Source: Lichenicola cladoniae
Lineage (GTDB): Bacteria > Pseudomonadota > Alphaproteobacteria > Acetobacterales > Acetobacteraceae
DNA length: 64,000 bases
Assembly: GCF_013201075.1 (NCBI RefSeq)
Contig: NZ_CP053708.1
Coordinates: forward strand, 3,043,501 to 3,107,500
Direction of reading: 5' to 3'
The notes below the pieces were generated by a model. It worked only from the letters and a program-made list of their open reading frames with translations. It was not told the origin of the DNA and searched no databases. Position numbers and translations under genes: made by a program. Below, piece by piece: positions 25,118 to 36,350 of this stretch; the stretch's first letter is position 1, and each line of letters begins with the position of its first letter.

Positions 25118-25603
25118 GTGAGTGTGTTCCTTGGCACGCACCAGAACAAACTGGATGCCAAAGGGCGGGTCTCTATCCCTGCCGGCTTCCGTGCGGTTTT
25201 GCGCGTCCAGGCGGAGCTATCCAGCCCGGGCGAGCCACTCCTGGTCCTGCGCCAGTCCCCGAAACACGCCTGCATCGAAGCCTGGCCGATGACCGCCTTC
25301 CTGGCGCTTGGCCCAACCCTGAACCGGCTCGATATGTTCAGCGACGATCAGGAAGATCTGGCACTCTCGCTCTACGGCGATGCCTATACGGTCGATGCGG
25401 ACAAGGAAGGCCGCATCGTTCTCCCCCAGCCGCTGACCACGCATGCGGGCTTGACCGATTCGGTCGCCTTCATGGGGCTCGGCCGTCATTTCCAGATCTG
25501 GGAACCGGAAGCTGCCGAGCGCCGTCGCGCAGAAGCGCGAACCAAAGCCCGCAGCGTGACGCTGCCGGCCGGCAACGACACCGTTCGCGGAGCCGTCTCC
25601 TGA
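25118..25603 (+). CDS. mraZ: Transcriptional regulator MraZ
   Basis: 161 residues with two tandem AbrB-like (SpoVT/AbrB) domains: [26 protein letters not shown] (about 1-30) and [19 protein letters not shown] (about 90-108). Family members form ring-shaped oligomers and repress dcw transcription by binding TGGGN repeats, and the repeats are visible upstream at 24934-24968. The start is GTG 25118, with AAGGGGGGG seven bases upstream; an in-frame GTG at 25097 precedes that site and is wrong. A short inverted repeat (CAACCGG/CCGGTTG) covers 25079-25097. The stop overlaps the start of rsmH. Confidence 0.93.
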   Translation: MSVFLGTHQNKLDAKGRVSIPAGFRAVLRVQAELSSPGEPLLVLRQSPKHACIEAWPMTAFLALGPTLNRLDMFSDDQEDLALSLYGDAYTVDADKEGRIVLPQPLTTHAGLTDSVAFMGLGRHFQIWEPEAAERRRAEARTKARSVTLPAGNDTVRGAVS

Positions 25604-26682
25604 GCCCGCAGACCGCCACCGGCGGACCGCACGCCAGCGAGCCGGGCCACAAGCCGGTGATGCTCGGCGAGGTGCTTGCGGCACTGCGTCCGGCCGACGG
25701 TGCAACGTATCTCGACGGCACATTCGGCGGCGGCGGTTACGCGCGGGCAATTCTCTCCCACGCACGCTGCACCCTGTGGGCGATCGATCGCGATCCGCAG
25801 GCGATCGCCCGTGGCGTTGCGATGGCTGCACAGTTGCAGCAGTCCGACAGCGTCCAGCGCCTGCATCTGGTCCAGGGTGGGTTCGGCGACATGCTGTCGC
25901 TGCTGGCCGCACAGGGTGTCGACGGGCTCGATGGGGTCGTGTTGGATCTCGGTGTGTCCTCGTTCCAGATCGACGAGGCCGAACGCGGCTTCAGCTTCCG
26001 CACCGACGGGCCGCTCGACATGCGCATGAGCCTCGAAGGCCCCAGTGCCGCGGACCTGGTGAACACGCTGCCGGAAGCCGAGCTTGCCGACGTGCTTTAC
26101 GAGTTCGGCGAGGAGCGGCTGTCGCGCCGCATCGCGCGCGCGATCGTGGCGACCCGCGCGGATGCACCGATCGAAACCACGCTGCAGCTCGCCCACATCA
26201 TCCGGCGCGTGGTGCCGCAGGAGAAATCCGGGCTCGACCCCGCCACCCGTTCGTTCCAGGCATTGCGCATCCGCGTGAACGACGAGCTTGGCCAGATCGA
26301 GGAAGGCCTGGCACAGGCGGCCCGACTGCTGCGCCCGGGCGGCCGGCTGGTGGTGGTGTCGTTCCATTCGCTGGAAGACCGCATCGTGAAGCGCTTCATG
26401 ACCGGTGCCGCCGGGCGCCTGCCCGCGCCGTCGCGTCATGACCCGCGCGGTCTGGCCCTGCCGAGCGCACCGGCCGCATTCAAACTCGTCGCCAACCGGG
26501 CATTGCGTCCGGGCGAGGACGAGTGCCGCACCAACCCGCGTTCGCGAAGCGCCAAGCTGCGCGCGCTCGAACGTGTCGTTCGTGCCGCGTCGGAAAATCC
26601 GACGGATCCGGCAATGCCGAGTTCTGGTTCGTCGTCTACAGACTTTTCGAACAACCCTATATCGGCCGGAGCCGCACGATGA
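25600..26682 (+). CDS. rsmH: 16S rRNA (cytosine(1402)-N(4))-methyltransferase
   Basis: 360 residues if started at CTG 25600, which overlaps the mraZ stop (CTGA). That start includes the conserved [13 protein letters not shown] at about residues 17-29. The first ATG/GTG option, GTG 25657, cuts into this motif, so I prefer the CTG, which is an unusual start. SAM motif [12 protein letters not shown] follows, with [17 protein letters not shown] and the C-terminal [13 protein letters not shown]. RsmH methylates 16S rRNA in the decoding centre. The stop overlaps the ftsL ATG by 4 bp. Confidence 0.88.
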   Translation: MSPQTATGGPHASEPGHKPVMLGEVLAALRPADGATYLDGTFGGGGYARAILSHARCTLWAIDRDPQAIARGVAMAAQLQQSDSVQRLHLVQGGFGDMLSLLAAQGVDGLDGVVLDLGVSSFQIDEAERGFSFRTDGPLDMRMSLEGPSAADLVNTLPEAELADVLYEFGEERLSRRIARAIVATRADAPIETTLQLAHIIRRVVPQEKSGLDPATRSFQALRIRVNDELGQIEEGLAQAARLLRPGGRLVVVSFHSLEDRIVKRFMTGAAGRLPAPSRHDPRGLALPSAPAAFKLVANRALRPGEDECRTNPRSRSAKLRALERVVRAASENPTDPAMPSSGSSSTDFSNNPISAGAAR

Positions 26683-27581
26683 TCCGCCCTTTCACCTGCG
26701 TCTGCGCCCTGCTCGCCGGTGCGTCCGGTCTGTATCTCTATTCCGAGAAGCACCGCACCACGCTGCTCGACCAGCAGATCTCGAAAATCGTTGCCGATAC
26801 GCAGGCGACACGCGAGCGGACCGCGATGCTGCGCGCCGAATGGGAACTGCTGAACCAGCCGGACCGGCTCGGCACGTTGGCGACGCGCTTCCTTCCGCAA
26901 CTCCAGCCGATGGCGCCGACCCAGTTCGTCCAGCTCGCCTCGCTCGACAAGCGGCTGCCGCCCCCCGGGCCGGAGACGCCGCCGCATCCGATCCTCACCC
27001 CGGAGACCGCGCCTAATCTGGTCGGCCAGTCCCCTGCCACAACCCCGGCGCCGAACAGCCTGGCCCCGGCACCCGATACCGCAGCGATGGCGATCGCCCA
27101 GGCCGACGCGCACAAGACTTCGCAGAAGCCGGCACCGCATCGCCAGACCGAGCTGGCCGATGGCGGCAACACCCAGGATGTGGTCGCGAAGGCGGCGGTG
27201 CGCCGGGTGGCGGCCCACGCCGTCGTCCGGCCGCAGCCTGCGCATGTCGATGTCGCCCGTCTCGAGGCGACACGCGCCGAGGCGGTGCGGCGCGCCTGGA
27301 GTGCGCGCGCCAGCGGTCAGGCAGTCGCCTCCGAGGTGGCGTACCACCCGAGCGCCCCGGCGCGTTATGCCTCCTATACTCAGCACGCGCCGGCCGGCGC
27401 GACGGCACCCGCAGTGTCTACGGCCAGCTCCTATGTCCGGCCGCCGACTATCGCCGCGGCAGCATGGCGTCCAGCACGGGCGACATGGCCGGCGCCGCAG
27501 CCAGCCAGCTATAACGGGTCGTCGCTCGGGTCCTCGCACGGCACGCTGGCCGCACCCGTACCTCTGTCCGACGGCAACTGA
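26679..27581 (+). CDS. ftsL: Cell division protein FtsL-like, with long C-terminal extension
   Basis: 300 residues. A short N-terminus, one transmembrane helix (about 4-20, [17 protein letters not shown]), then a coiled coil (about 25-62, [39 protein letters not shown]) ending in the [11 protein letters not shown] motif. This layout is FtsL, a membrane-anchored divisome scaffold that works with FtsB and FtsQ. Typical FtsL has 100-130 residues; here about 190 more follow, rich in Ala, Pro, Gln and Ser and apparently disordered. Position between rsmH and ftsI supports the call, which sequence similarity alone would not. Confidence 0.8.
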   Translation: MIRPFTCVCALLAGASGLYLYSEKHRTTLLDQQISKIVADTQATRERTAMLRAEWELLNQPDRLGTLATRFLPQLQPMAPTQFVQLASLDKRLPPPGPETPPHPILTPETAPNLVGQSPATTPAPNSLAPAPDTAAMAIAQADAHKTSQKPAPHRQTELADGGNTQDVVAKAAVRRVAAHAVVRPQPAHVDVARLEATRAEAVRRAWSARASGQAVASEVAYHPSAPARYASYTQHAPAGATAPAVSTASSYVRPPTIAAAAWRPARATWPAPQPASYNGSSLGSSHGTLAAPVPLSDGN

Positions 27582-27586
27582 TCCGG

Positions 27587-29803
27587 ATGAGCGGCAACAA
27601 CAGCGACCGGCCCGGTCCAGAGGACCCGCAGCAGGGACCCGATCCGTTGCTCGGCCGCGAGACCGTGGTCAGCGTCACCGGCCGTGACCTGGCGCAGCGC
27701 GCGTCGCTGGAAAAGATGCGGGTCCGGCTGCTGGTGGCGTCGGTCGGTTTCGCCTGCCTGTTCGGCGCGGTGTCGTTGAAGCTCGCCGCCGCAACGGTGC
27801 TGTTCCCGATGGCGCCGGCCAAGCGCCAGATCGCGTCGCAGGTGCCGCAGATCCCGGTCATCAACACCGATCCGCACAGCATGTTCGCCGACGATACCGG
27901 GCTGCCGCATGTCCACCGCGCCACCATCACCGACCGCAACGGCCAGATCCTCGCAATATCGCTGCCGCTGGCTGCGGTGTTCGCGAACCCGCTCGAATTG
28001 ATCGACCCGGCCGGCGCGGCGGCGAAGCTCAAGACCGTGCTGACCACGCTCGATCTCGACGATACCATCCGCCGCCTCTCGTCGAAGAAACAGTTCGTCT
28101 ACATCGCCCGCGACATTCCGCCGGACCAGGAACTGGCAATCAACGATCTCGGGATTCCCGGAGTATATTTCGAGCCTGGCGAGAAGCGTCATTATCCGCT
28201 CGGGCGGACCGCCGCCCAGGTCATGGGCGCGGTCGATGTCGACGATCACGGTGTCGCGGGCGTGGAGCGCTTTTTCGACAAGCGGCTGAGCTCGGAACAT
28301 ACACCGCTCAGACTGTCCCTGGACGTGCGCGTCCAGGGTGTGGTGCGTGACGAACTGCAGGCTGCCAAGGACAAGTTCCACGCGATCGGCGCCTGCGCGA
28401 TCGTGATGGACGTCCGCACCGGCGAGATCATCGCGATGGTCAGCCTGCCTGACTACGACGCCAATCTTTTCAACAAGGCGCTCGACGATCAGCGCTTCAA
28501 CCGTGCGGTCACCGGCCTGTACGAGCCGGGTTCGACCTTCAAGCTGCAGACCGCCGCAATGGTGCTGCAGGATAACGTGGCTCATGTCTGGGACAAATTC
28601 TCGACCGCCCCCATCCATGTCGGCCGCTTCACCATCAGCGACATGAAGACCGACCATTTCGCACCGTGGCTGGCGATGCCGGAAGCGCTGGCGCTGTCCT
28701 CGAACCCTGCCGCCGCGCACATGGCGCTCGATGCCGGCGCCAAGCGCCAGCAGGACTGGCTGCGCAACATGGGCTTCTTTGATCGCGTTCCGGTCGAGTT
28801 GCCCGAGGCGGCACGTCCGTTGGTGCCCCGCCTGAGCAACTGGGGATTGTCGACCGTGATGACGGTGGCGTTCGGGCACGGCGTCGCGGTGGCGCCGCTG
28901 GCAATCGTGCGCGGCACGGCCGCAACCGCCAATGGCGGTATCCTGATCAAGCCGACGCTGATTGCCCGGACGGAGACGCAGCCGGCTGACACCGCGGGCG
29001 CGACGTCCCTGCAGCCGCTTCTCCAGCAGGTCAACGATCAGGTGGGAGGCGACCCGGCCGCTGCGCCGGAACCGAAGATCGTGCCGCAGGGCGAGCGCTT
29101 GCTGTCGGAGGCGAATTCGTCCCTGCTGCGCCGCATCCTGCGCATGGTCGTTGCGGGACCGGACAACGAGCGTACCGGAAAGCGCGCCGATATCCCGGGC
29201 TACTTCGTCGGTGGCAAGACCGGTACCGCGGAAAAGGTCGGTGCGAATGGCGGCTACCTCAAGCACGTCAACGTAACCGCTTTCACCGGTATCCTTCCGC
29301 TCAACGACCCGCATTACGCGGTGTACGTCATGCTCGACAGCCCGATCGCGATACCCGAGACGCACGGCTGGTACACCTCCGGCTGGAACGCGGTTCCGAC
29401 CTGGCAGAAGATCGTCTCCCGCATCGCGCCCATGCTGGGCATGTTCCCGGTCACTACCAATGTCGACGCGATCGAGGCATCGCTCTCGATCCCGATGTCG
29501 CCGGCAGTCGGCACTGGATACCGCGCACTTGGCCCCGGCAACGACCCGGGCGACCCCCGGGTCCAGGCCCAGCTCAAGCAGCACGAAAAGGAGGCCGCCA
29601 AGGCCGCCGCCGCGCATACCGGGGTTCCGGTGGTGGCGCCGCACATGCTGCATCCCGTCGCCGGCACCCACCCGGTATCGCCGCAGGGCGAGCGCGAGGC
29701 CGAGGGCCGTAGCGCACTCGGCCACGTTACACCGCTGGCGCCGCCGGTCCCGCTGGCGCCAGCGCTGCGCCGGCAGGTCAGCTACGTCAGGCCTTCCGGA
29801 TGA
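27587..29803 (+). CDS. ftsI: Peptidoglycan transpeptidase FtsI (PBP3)
   Basis: 738 residues. One N-terminal transmembrane helix (about 45-68), a PBP dimerisation domain, then the penicillin-binding transpeptidase domain. Active-site motifs are STFK (Ser 316), SSN (371-373) and KTG (Lys 544). It crosslinks septal peptidoglycan in the periplasm. It is longer than usual (about 580-600) because of a C-terminal tail of about 100 residues rich in Ala, Pro and His. It begins 5 bp after ftsL and overlaps murE by 4 bp. Confidence 0.95.
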   Translation: MSGNNSDRPGPEDPQQGPDPLLGRETVVSVTGRDLAQRASLEKMRVRLLVASVGFACLFGAVSLKLAAATVLFPMAPAKRQIASQVPQIPVINTDPHSMFADDTGLPHVHRATITDRNGQILAISLPLAAVFANPLELIDPAGAAAKLKTVLTTLDLDDTIRRLSSKKQFVYIARDIPPDQELAINDLGIPGVYFEPGEKRHYPLGRTAAQVMGAVDVDDHGVAGVERFFDKRLSSEHTPLRLSLDVRVQGVVRDELQAAKDKFHAIGACAIVMDVRTGEIIAMVSLPDYDANLFNKALDDQRFNRAVTGLYEPGSTFKLQTAAMVLQDNVAHVWDKFSTAPIHVGRFTISDMKTDHFAPWLAMPEALALSSNPAAAHMALDAGAKRQQDWLRNMGFFDRVPVELPEAARPLVPRLSNWGLSTVMTVAFGHGVAVAPLAIVRGTAATANGGILIKPTLIARTETQPADTAGATSLQPLLQQVNDQVGGDPAAAPEPKIVPQGERLLSEANSSLLRRILRMVVAGPDNERTGKRADIPGYFVGGKTGTAEKVGANGGYLKHVNVTAFTGILPLNDPHYAVYVMLDSPIAIPETHGWYTSGWNAVPTWQKIVSRIAPMLGMFPVTTNVDAIEASLSIPMSPAVGTGYRALGPGNDPGDPRVQAQLKQHEKEAAKAAAAHTGVPVVAPHMLHPVAGTHPVSPQGEREAEGRSALGHVTPLAPPVPLAPALRRQVSYVRPSG

Positions 29804-31338
29804 GTGCCGCTCTCGTCCGCGATGCTGGTCCCGGCGCCCCGCCGACGCGGACGCTCGGCACCCTTGCGCGCAATATCGTCGGCTTGCCCGCCGGCGCCGC
29901 CGATTTGCCGGTGACCGGGGTTGCCATCGACAGCCGACAGGTCCAGCCGGGCTTCCTGTTCGCCGCCCTCCCCGGTGCCGCCATCGATGGACGCCGTTAC
30001 ATCGCCGAGGCCGTCTCGCGCGGCGCCGTCGCGATCCTGGCCCCGGAGGGCACCGACTGGCCGGACAACGTCGCGGCTCGCCCGCTGATCACCGCCCCGC
30101 TGCCGCGCCATGTGCTGGCCCGGCTGGCTGCCGCGTTCGCTGCCCGCCAGCCGGACCGGATGGTCGCCGTCACCGGCACCAACGGCAAGACCAGCACGGT
30201 CGACTTCCTGCGCCAGATCTGGACGCTCGGCGGACTGCCGGCCGCCAGCCTCGGCACCCTTGGGGTAATCGCCGGGATGGCGCTGCCGGATGCCGGCCCG
30301 GCCCTGACCACGCCCGACAGTATCGATCTGGCCAACCTGCTGGGTGCGATGGCCGATGCCGGCGTGCGGGCAGCGGCGATCGAGGCCAGTTCGCATGGCC
30401 TGGACCAGTTCCGGCTCGATGGCGTCCGGCTCGCCGCCGCCGGCTTCAGCAACCTCACCCGCGACCATCTCGACTATCACGGCACGCTGGATGCCTATCG
30501 CGACGCCAAGCTGCGGCTGTTCTCGGATCTGCTGCCGGAAGGCGGCCTTGCCGTCGCCAACGCCGACATGGACCCGGAGACGCTGGCCCATCTGCGCGGC
30601 ATCGCCCTCGTGCGCGGGCTGACGCTGCGTTCGGTCGGCATGCTCGGCGAGACCATCACGCTGCATCGCGCGGTGCCGCTGGCGGACGGACAGATGCTCG
30701 AGATAGAGGCGGACGGCCGCCGCCACGACATCAGGCTCGCCCTGCCCGGCCGGTTCCAGGCCGACAACGTGCTGCTTGCCGCCGCCCTTGCCGAGACCGA
30801 CGACGCGGCACTGCCGTCGGTTCTAGCCCGCCTCGATCGTCTGGTCGGCGTGCGCGGGCGCATGGAACTGGCGGCCAGCCTGTCGAACGGCGCTGCCGCC
30901 TATGTCGATTACGCACACACCCCGGATGCGCTGGAGCGGCTGCTGGCCTCGCTGCGTCCGCACGCGGAACAGGCCGGCGGCCGGCTGGTGATCGTGTTCG
31001 GCGCCGGTGGCGATCGCGACCGCGGCAAGCGTCCGCTGATGGGAGCGGCGGCAGCCCGTCTCGCCGACCTGGTCATCGTCACCGACGATAATCCGCGCAG
31101 CGAGACCCCGGCGGCGATCCGCGCCGAAATCATGACGGCATGCCCGGACGCGCTCGAGATCGGCGACCGGGCGAAGGCGATCGCCGCCGGCCTCGACGCA
31201 TTGCGGCCCGGCGACGTGCTGGTTGTCGCCGGCAAGGGCCATGAGCAGGGCCAGACGATCGGCGGCGAGGTGCATCCGTTCGACGATGTCGCGACCGCGC
31301 GCCGGCTTGCCGGTATCGCGCCGGAAGGTGCCGCATGA
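29800..31338 (+). CDS. murE: UDP-MurNAc-tripeptide synthetase (meso-DAP)
   Basis: 512 residues of the Mur ligase fold. The Walker-like loop is AVTGTNGKTSTVDFL, the central motif FSNLTRDHLDYHGT, and the C-terminal domain holds TDDNPRSE (residues 428-435). The DNPR sequence is the mark of meso-diaminopimelate rather than lysine addition. It adds the third residue to the muropeptide in the cytoplasm. The ATG overlaps the ftsI stop (ATGA), and its own stop overlaps murF. Confidence 0.96.
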   Translation: MSAALVRDAGPGAPPTRTLGTLARNIVGLPAGAADLPVTGVAIDSRQVQPGFLFAALPGAAIDGRRYIAEAVSRGAVAILAPEGTDWPDNVAARPLITAPLPRHVLARLAAAFAARQPDRMVAVTGTNGKTSTVDFLRQIWTLGGLPAASLGTLGVIAGMALPDAGPALTTPDSIDLANLLGAMADAGVRAAAIEASSHGLDQFRLDGVRLAAAGFSNLTRDHLDYHGTLDAYRDAKLRLFSDLLPEGGLAVANADMDPETLAHLRGIALVRGLTLRSVGMLGETITLHRAVPLADGQMLEIEADGRRHDIRLALPGRFQADNVLLAAALAETDDAALPSVLARLDRLVGVRGRMELAASLSNGAAAYVDYAHTPDALERLLASLRPHAEQAGGRLVIVFGAGGDRDRGKRPLMGAAAARLADLVIVTDDNPRSETPAAIRAEIMTACPDALEIGDRAKAIAAGLDALRPGDVLVVAGKGHEQGQTIGGEVHPFDDVATARRLAGIAPEGAA

Positions 31339-32753
31339 ACGCCCTATGGACCGGACAGGCGCTGGCGCTGGCGGTGGACGGGCAGTTCGGCGGCCCGGCC
31401 CCCGCCTCGATCACCGGCGTCTCGATCGATACCCGCACGCTCGCTCCCGGCGACCTGTTCGTGGCCCTGGTCAGCGAGAGTGGCGACGGGCACGTGCATG
31501 TCGCGACGGCTCTTCGCAACGGCGCTGCGGCGGCTCTGGTCCACCCGAGCGAGCACCTGCCCGAAAGCCTGCGCGACGATCCGCGTCTGCTGCATGTGGC
31601 GGACACGTTCCGGGCGCTGCATGCACTCGGCCGCGCCGGTCGCGCCCGCTTCAGGGGCCGCGTGGTCGCGGTCACCGGCAGCGTCGGCAAGACGACGACC
31701 AAGGAAATGCTGCGAACCGCACTGTCGGCGATCGGCGAGACGCATGCGTCGGCGGCGTCCTACAACAACCATTGGGGCGTACCGCTGACGTTGGCGCGGC
31801 TGCCCGAGCACGCCGCATTCTGCGTCAGCGAGATCGGCATGAACCACCCGGGCGAGATCGCCCCGCTGGCGAATCTCGTACGTCCGGACGTCGCGGTAAT
31901 CACCACCGTCGCGGCCAGCCACATCGGGCACATGGGCAGCCTGGCCGCGATCGCGACCGAGAAGGCCTCCGTTTTCGCCGCCCTGTCGCCGGGCGGCACC
32001 GCGATCTATCCGGACGATGCGGCGCATGTCGACCGGCTTGCCGGCGCGGCGACGCAGGCCGGTGCCCGGATCAGCCGGTTTGGTACCACCGCCGGCGCCG
32101 AGGCCCGGATCGAGGATCTGGTTCTGGCAGCCGATGGATCCCGCGCCAGCCTGTTGAACGGCGGACGCCGGCACCCGTTCCGGCTGGCGGCACCCGGGCG
32201 CCACATGGCGATGAACGCCGTCGCCTGCCTCGCTGTCGTCTGGGCCTTGGGCGAGGATATCGCGCTGGCCGCGAATGCACTAGCCGGATTCGTTCCGGGC
32301 GAGGGCCGCGGCGCATTGCGTCCGTTGCTGCAAGGAACTGCATCTTTGCTGGACGAGAGTTACAATGCCTCGGGTGCCTCGATGCGTGCGGCCTTGTCGG
32401 TGCTCGGGCTGCTGCCGGCAACGCGTCGTGTGGCGGTGCTCGGCGACATGCTCGAACTTGGCGCTTTCGCACGGGCGGAGCATGAAAATCTCAGTAAAAG
32501 CGTGCGCGAATCGGCAGACATCGTTTATTGCGCAGGCGACATGACGAAATTTCTCTTCGACGGCCTGCCTGCGGAGATCCAGGGCGCCCATGCCGCCGAT
32601 GCGCGCTCGCTGGCGCCGATCGTCGCGGCCGGACTGCGCGCCGGCGACGTCGTGCTGGTCAAGGGCAGCTACGGCAGCCGCATGCGCGACGTGGTGTCCG
32701 CCCTGGTCGCCACGCCCGGCACGACCTCACTCGATACTGATCAAGCAGCCTGA
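31335..32753 (+). CDS. murF: UDP-MurNAc-tripeptide--D-Ala-D-Ala ligase
   Basis: 472 residues. The ATP loop is [41 protein letters not shown] and the C-terminal [15 protein letters not shown] are typical of MurF. It adds the D-Ala-D-Ala made by Ddl, whose gene is further down the same operon. The start overlaps the murE stop by 4 bp and the stop shares its last base with the mraY ATG. Confidence 0.96.
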   Translation: MNALWTGQALALAVDGQFGGPAPASITGVSIDTRTLAPGDLFVALVSESGDGHVHVATALRNGAAAALVHPSEHLPESLRDDPRLLHVADTFRALHALGRAGRARFRGRVVAVTGSVGKTTTKEMLRTALSAIGETHASAASYNNHWGVPLTLARLPEHAAFCVSEIGMNHPGEIAPLANLVRPDVAVITTVAASHIGHMGSLAAIATEKASVFAALSPGGTAIYPDDAAHVDRLAGAATQAGARISRFGTTAGAEARIEDLVLAADGSRASLLNGGRRHPFRLAAPGRHMAMNAVACLAVVWALGEDIALAANALAGFVPGEGRGALRPLLQGTASLLDESYNASGASMRAALSVLGLLPATRRVAVLGDMLELGAFARAEHENLSKSVRESADIVYCAGDMTKFLFDGLPAEIQGAHAADARSLAPIVAAGLRAGDVVLVKGSYGSRMRDVVSALVATPGTTSLDTDQAA

Positions 32754-33841
32754 TGCTCTATAACCTCGCCCATCCATTCGCCGAGCACTTCGCGCTGTTC
32801 AACCTGTTCCGGTACATCACCTTCCGGTCGGGCGCCGCTTGCCTGACCGCGTTCGTGCTCAGCTTGGCAATGGGCCCGCGTTTCATCGCCAGGCTGCGCA
32901 AGATCCAGCGCGACGGCCAGCCGATCCGCACGCTCGGTCCCGAGCGCCACCTGATCGAGAAGGCCGGCACCCCCACCATGGGTGGCGTACTGATCCTGAC
33001 CGCATGGTTCGTCTCCACGCTGCTGTGGGCAGACTTGTCCAACGGCTTCGTCTGGGCGGTGATGTTCGCGACCGCTTCGTTCGGCGCGGTCGGCTTCGCC
33101 GACGACTATCTCAAGCTGTCGCGCCGCAACACCAAGGGCGTGTCCAAGCGCATGCGCCTCGGCTGCGAATTCGGCGCGTCGCTGATCGCCGGCTACTGGA
33201 TCGAAAGCCTGATGCCGGCGTCGATCGCCAACACGCTGACCTTCCCGTTCGTGAAGGAAGCCGTGCTGCCGCTGTCGTATGCGTTCCCGATCTTCGCAAT
33301 GCTGGTGATCACCGGTTTCGGCAATGCGGTGAACTTCACCGACGGACTCGATGGCCTGGCGATCGTGCCGGTGATCATCGCAGCCGTGGTGTTCGCGCTG
33401 ATTTCGTATCTGGTCGGCAACCGTATCTTTGCCGACTACCTGCAGTTGCATCCGGTTCCCGGGACCGGCGAACTCGGGGTATTCCTGGCGGCGCTGATCG
33501 GTGCGGGCCTCGGCTTCCTCTGGTTCAACGCGCCGCCGGCCGCAGTGTTCATGGGCGATACCGGCAGCCTGGCCCTCGGCGGCGCGCTCGGCGCGGTCTC
33601 GGTCGCGGTCAAGCATGAGATCGTGCTGTGCATCGTCGGCGGACTGTTCGTGGTCGAGACGCTGTCGGTGATCATCCAGGTGTTCTGGTACAAGCGCACC
33701 GGCAAGCGCGTGTTCCTGATGGCGCCGCTGCACCATCATTTCGAAAAAATGGGCTGGCAGGAGCCGAAAATCGTGATCCGCTTCTGGATCGTTTCGATGG
33801 TGCTCGGCCTTGCCGGCCTGGCCACGCTGAAGATCCGATGA
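32753..33841 (+). CDS. mraY: Phospho-MurNAc-pentapeptide transferase
   Basis: 362 residues with about ten transmembrane helices. Conserved loops are [14 protein letters not shown] (the DDxxK substrate/magnesium motif), [10 protein letters not shown] and the C-terminal [23 protein letters not shown], which contains the histidine triad. It transfers the pentapeptide to undecaprenyl phosphate to form lipid I. It lies in the inner membrane. The ATG shares bases with the murF stop (TGATG). Confidence 0.97.
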   Translation: MLYNLAHPFAEHFALFNLFRYITFRSGAACLTAFVLSLAMGPRFIARLRKIQRDGQPIRTLGPERHLIEKAGTPTMGGVLILTAWFVSTLLWADLSNGFVWAVMFATASFGAVGFADDYLKLSRRNTKGVSKRMRLGCEFGASLIAGYWIESLMPASIANTLTFPFVKEAVLPLSYAFPIFAMLVITGFGNAVNFTDGLDGLAIVPVIIAAVVFALISYLVGNRIFADYLQLHPVPGTGELGVFLAALIGAGLGFLWFNAPPAAVFMGDTGSLALGGALGAVSVAVKHEIVLCIVGGLFVVETLSVIIQVFWYKRTGKRVFLMAPLHHHFEKMGWQEPKIVIRFWIVSMVLGLAGLATLKIR

Positions 33842-35169
33842 GCACCGGCTTCCCCGATACCCTGTTCTCCGGCCGCCGCTACGCCGTGCTCGGCCTCGGC
33901 CGCAACGGCCTGCCCGTGGTGCGCGCACTCGTCGCCATGGGTGCGACGGTGCAGGCCTGGGACGACAACGAGGCCGGACGGCTGGCGCTCGGCACCATGC
34001 AAGGCCTGACGCTGGCCGATTTCAACAGCATGGCCGGCTTCGACGCGCTGGTGCTGTCCCCCGGCATCCCGCACCACCTGCCGGCGCCGCACCCCGTCGC
34101 GCTGATGGCGCGCGAGCTCGGCATCACGATCCTGTCCGACGCCGACCTGCTGTTCGAGGCGGTGCGGGCTGCCGGCAGCCGCGCCCGCTTCGTCGGCATC
34201 ACCGGCACCAACGGCAAGTCCACCACCACCGCCCTGGTGGCGCATCTGCTGACCACGGCCGGCATCCCGAACGCGGCTGGCGGCAATCTGGGCCCTGCCT
34301 CGCTGGCCTTGCCGCTGCTCGGCGACGACGGCGTCTACGTGCTGGAGATGTCCAGCTACATGCTGGAGCGGATCGACACGCTGCGCTTCGACGCCGCCTG
34401 CCTGCTCAACCTGTCGCCCGACCATCTCGACCGGCATGACGGCATGGACGGCTATACCCGCGCCAAGCTCGAGATCTTCGCCCGCCAGACCCCGGCGGAC
34501 CTTGCGGTGATCGGTTTCGACGATGCCGCCAGCCGCGCGATCGCGGCACGCGGCACCGTCGCCCAGCTGTTGACCGTCTCCGGCCACAGGCCCGGCGCGC
34601 TCGCTGCTGCGCTGGACGGTGCCATTGCCCTGCCGGGCGCGCACAACGCGCAGAACGCCCTCGCCGCCGCCGCCATCGCGCGTCATCTCGGGATGAGCGA
34701 CGCCGCCATCGAGGCCGGCCTCGCCAGCTTCCCGGGGCTGCCGCACCGCCAGCAGCGGGTCGCCAGCATCGGCGGCATCGACTTCATCGACGACAGCAAA
34801 GCCACCAATGCCGATGCCGCCTCCCGCGCGCTCGGCTGCTACGACCGGCTGGTCTGGATCGCCGGCGGCATCGCCAAGTCGGGCGGCATCGACGCGCTGG
34901 CGGCGTTGTTCCCGCGCGTCGAGCTGGCCCTGCTGATCGGCCGCGACGCACCCGTGCTGGCCGAAACCCTCACCCGCCACCTGGTATCGCACCGGATCGT
35001 CGAGACACTGGAGGCCGCCGTGCCGCAGGCGCTGCATGCCGCCCGGTCGCTCTCCGCTCCGGTGGTGCTGCTGTCTCCGGCCTGCGCCAGCTTCGACCAG
35101 TTCGCCAGCTTCGAGGCGCGCGGCCAGCGTTTCGCCGAGCTTGCCCGAGATCTCGGGGAAGCACGCTGA
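33838..35169 (+). CDS. murD: UDP-MurNAc-L-alanine--D-glutamate ligase
   Basis: 443 residues. The Rossmann-like N-terminus has [16 protein letters not shown], the ATP loop is [15 protein letters not shown], and [25 protein letters not shown] and [12 protein letters not shown] follow in order. It adds D-Glu to UDP-MurNAc-L-Ala. ATG 33838 overlaps the mraY stop; the frame extends upstream into mraY, but these codons are shadow. The stop overlaps ftsW by one base. Confidence 0.96.
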   Translation: MSTGFPDTLFSGRRYAVLGLGRNGLPVVRALVAMGATVQAWDDNEAGRLALGTMQGLTLADFNSMAGFDALVLSPGIPHHLPAPHPVALMARELGITILSDADLLFEAVRAAGSRARFVGITGTNGKSTTTALVAHLLTTAGIPNAAGGNLGPASLALPLLGDDGVYVLEMSSYMLERIDTLRFDAACLLNLSPDHLDRHDGMDGYTRAKLEIFARQTPADLAVIGFDDAASRAIAARGTVAQLLTVSGHRPGALAAALDGAIALPGAHNAQNALAAAAIARHLGMSDAAIEAGLASFPGLPHRQQRVASIGGIDFIDDSKATNADAASRALGCYDRLVWIAGGIAKSGGIDALAALFPRVELALLIGRDAPVLAETLTRHLVSHRIVETLEAAVPQALHAARSLSAPVVLLSPACASFDQFASFEARGQRFAELARDLGEAR

Positions 35170-36350
35170 TGTCGCAATCCGCACGCTCCGACAACTCGAT
35201 CATCGGCCGCTGGTGGTGGACGGTGGATCGCTGGACGCTCGGCTGCGTCGGGCTGCTGATCGGTTTCGGCTACGTACTGATGCTGGCCGCCAGCCCGTCG
35301 GTCGCGGCCCGCATCGGCGCGTCGCGCGACATGTTCATCCTCAAGCAGGTGGTCTTCCTCGCGATCGCCGGCCTGATCGTGGTGACCAGCTCGATGCTGT
35401 CGCCGAAAGGCGTGCGTCGTGTGGCGCTGGCCGGTTGCCTGGTTGCGCTGGCGCTGACCGCACTCACGCTGGTGCACGGCATCGAGATCAAGGGCGCCCG
35501 CCGCTGGATTGCGCTGCCGATGATGTCGGTGCAGCCGTCCGAGTTCCTGAAGCCCTGCTTCGCCGTGGTCACCGCCTGGCTGCTGGCCGAAGGCAAGCGC
35601 AGCCGTGGCTTCCCCGGCATGCTGCTGGCGTTCGGAGTGTTCATCGCGATCCTGATGCTGCTGAAGTCGCAGCCGGACATCGGCATGCTCTCGGTGATCA
35701 CCTGCGTGTTCATGGCGCAGCTGTTCATCGGCGGGCTGAACCTGTTCCTGGTCGGATGCGGCATAGGCAGCATGATCGCCGCCTTCGCCGCCGCCTTCGT
35801 GATGTTCACCCACGTGCGCAGCCGGGTGATGCGGTTCCTGCATCCGGGCCAGGGCGACCACTACCAGATCGACACCGCGATGCAGGCGTTCGGCAATGGC
35901 GGCCTGCTGGGTCGCGGCCCGGGCGAGGGCCGCGTGAAGGACATGCTGCCGGATGCCCACGCCGACTTCGTGTTCGCAGTCGCCGGCGAGGAATTCGGAT
36001 TGCTGGTGTGCCTGTTCATCATCGGTATCTTCTGCTTCATCGTGATCCGCACCCTGCTGAAGCTGCTGGCCGAGGACGACCCGTTCATCGTCCTGGCCAG
36101 CACCGGCCTGGTCACCGGCTTCGGCCTGCAGGCTTTCGTGAACATGGCGTCCAGCCTGCACCTGATCCCGACCAAGGGCATGACGCTGCCATTCATCTCC
36201 TATGGCGGCTCGTCGGCGATGTCGGTGGCGCTCACCATCGGCATGCTGCTCGCCCTGACCCGCAGACGCCCGCGTGGCCGCGCCCAGGAGCTGGGCCGTC
36301 CTGCATCCGACCGTCGTTCGACCGCCTCGCGCCGGAGCGTGGCCGCATGA
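35169..36350 (+). CDS. ftsW: Septal peptidoglycan polymerase FtsW (SEDS family)
   Basis: 393 residues, ten predicted transmembrane helices. SEDS landmarks are GARRWI followed by [12 protein letters not shown] (the conserved Gln-Pro-Ser-Glu loop), KSQPDIGM, the extracellular [16 protein letters not shown] with the catalytic Asp, and near the end [19 protein letters not shown]. It polymerises lipid II at the septum with FtsI. The basic Arg-rich C-terminus is cytoplasmic. It overlaps murG by 4 bp. Confidence 0.96.
   Translation: MSQSARSDNSIIGRWWWTVDRWTLGCVGLLIGFGYVLMLAASPSVAARIGASRDMFILKQVVFLAIAGLIVVTSSMLSPKGVRRVALAGCLVALALTALTLVHGIEIKGARRWIALPMMSVQPSEFLKPCFAVVTAWLLAEGKRSRGFPGMLLAFGVFIAILMLLKSQPDIGMLSVITCVFMAQLFIGGLNLFLVGCGIGSMIAAFAAAFVMFTHVRSRVMRFLHPGQGDHYQIDTAMQAFGNGGLLGRGPGEGRVKDMLPDAHADFVFAVAGEEFGLLVCLFIIGIFCFIVIRTLLKLLAEDDPFIVLASTGLVTGFGLQAFVNMASSLHLIPTKGMTLPFISYGGSSAMSVALTIGMLLALTRRRPRGRAQELGRPASDRRSTASRRSVAA

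Noticed and set aside
27509-29725. 738-codon minus-strand frame
   Set aside because: Shadow of ftsI; contains no recognisable fold and has a strongly biased composition.
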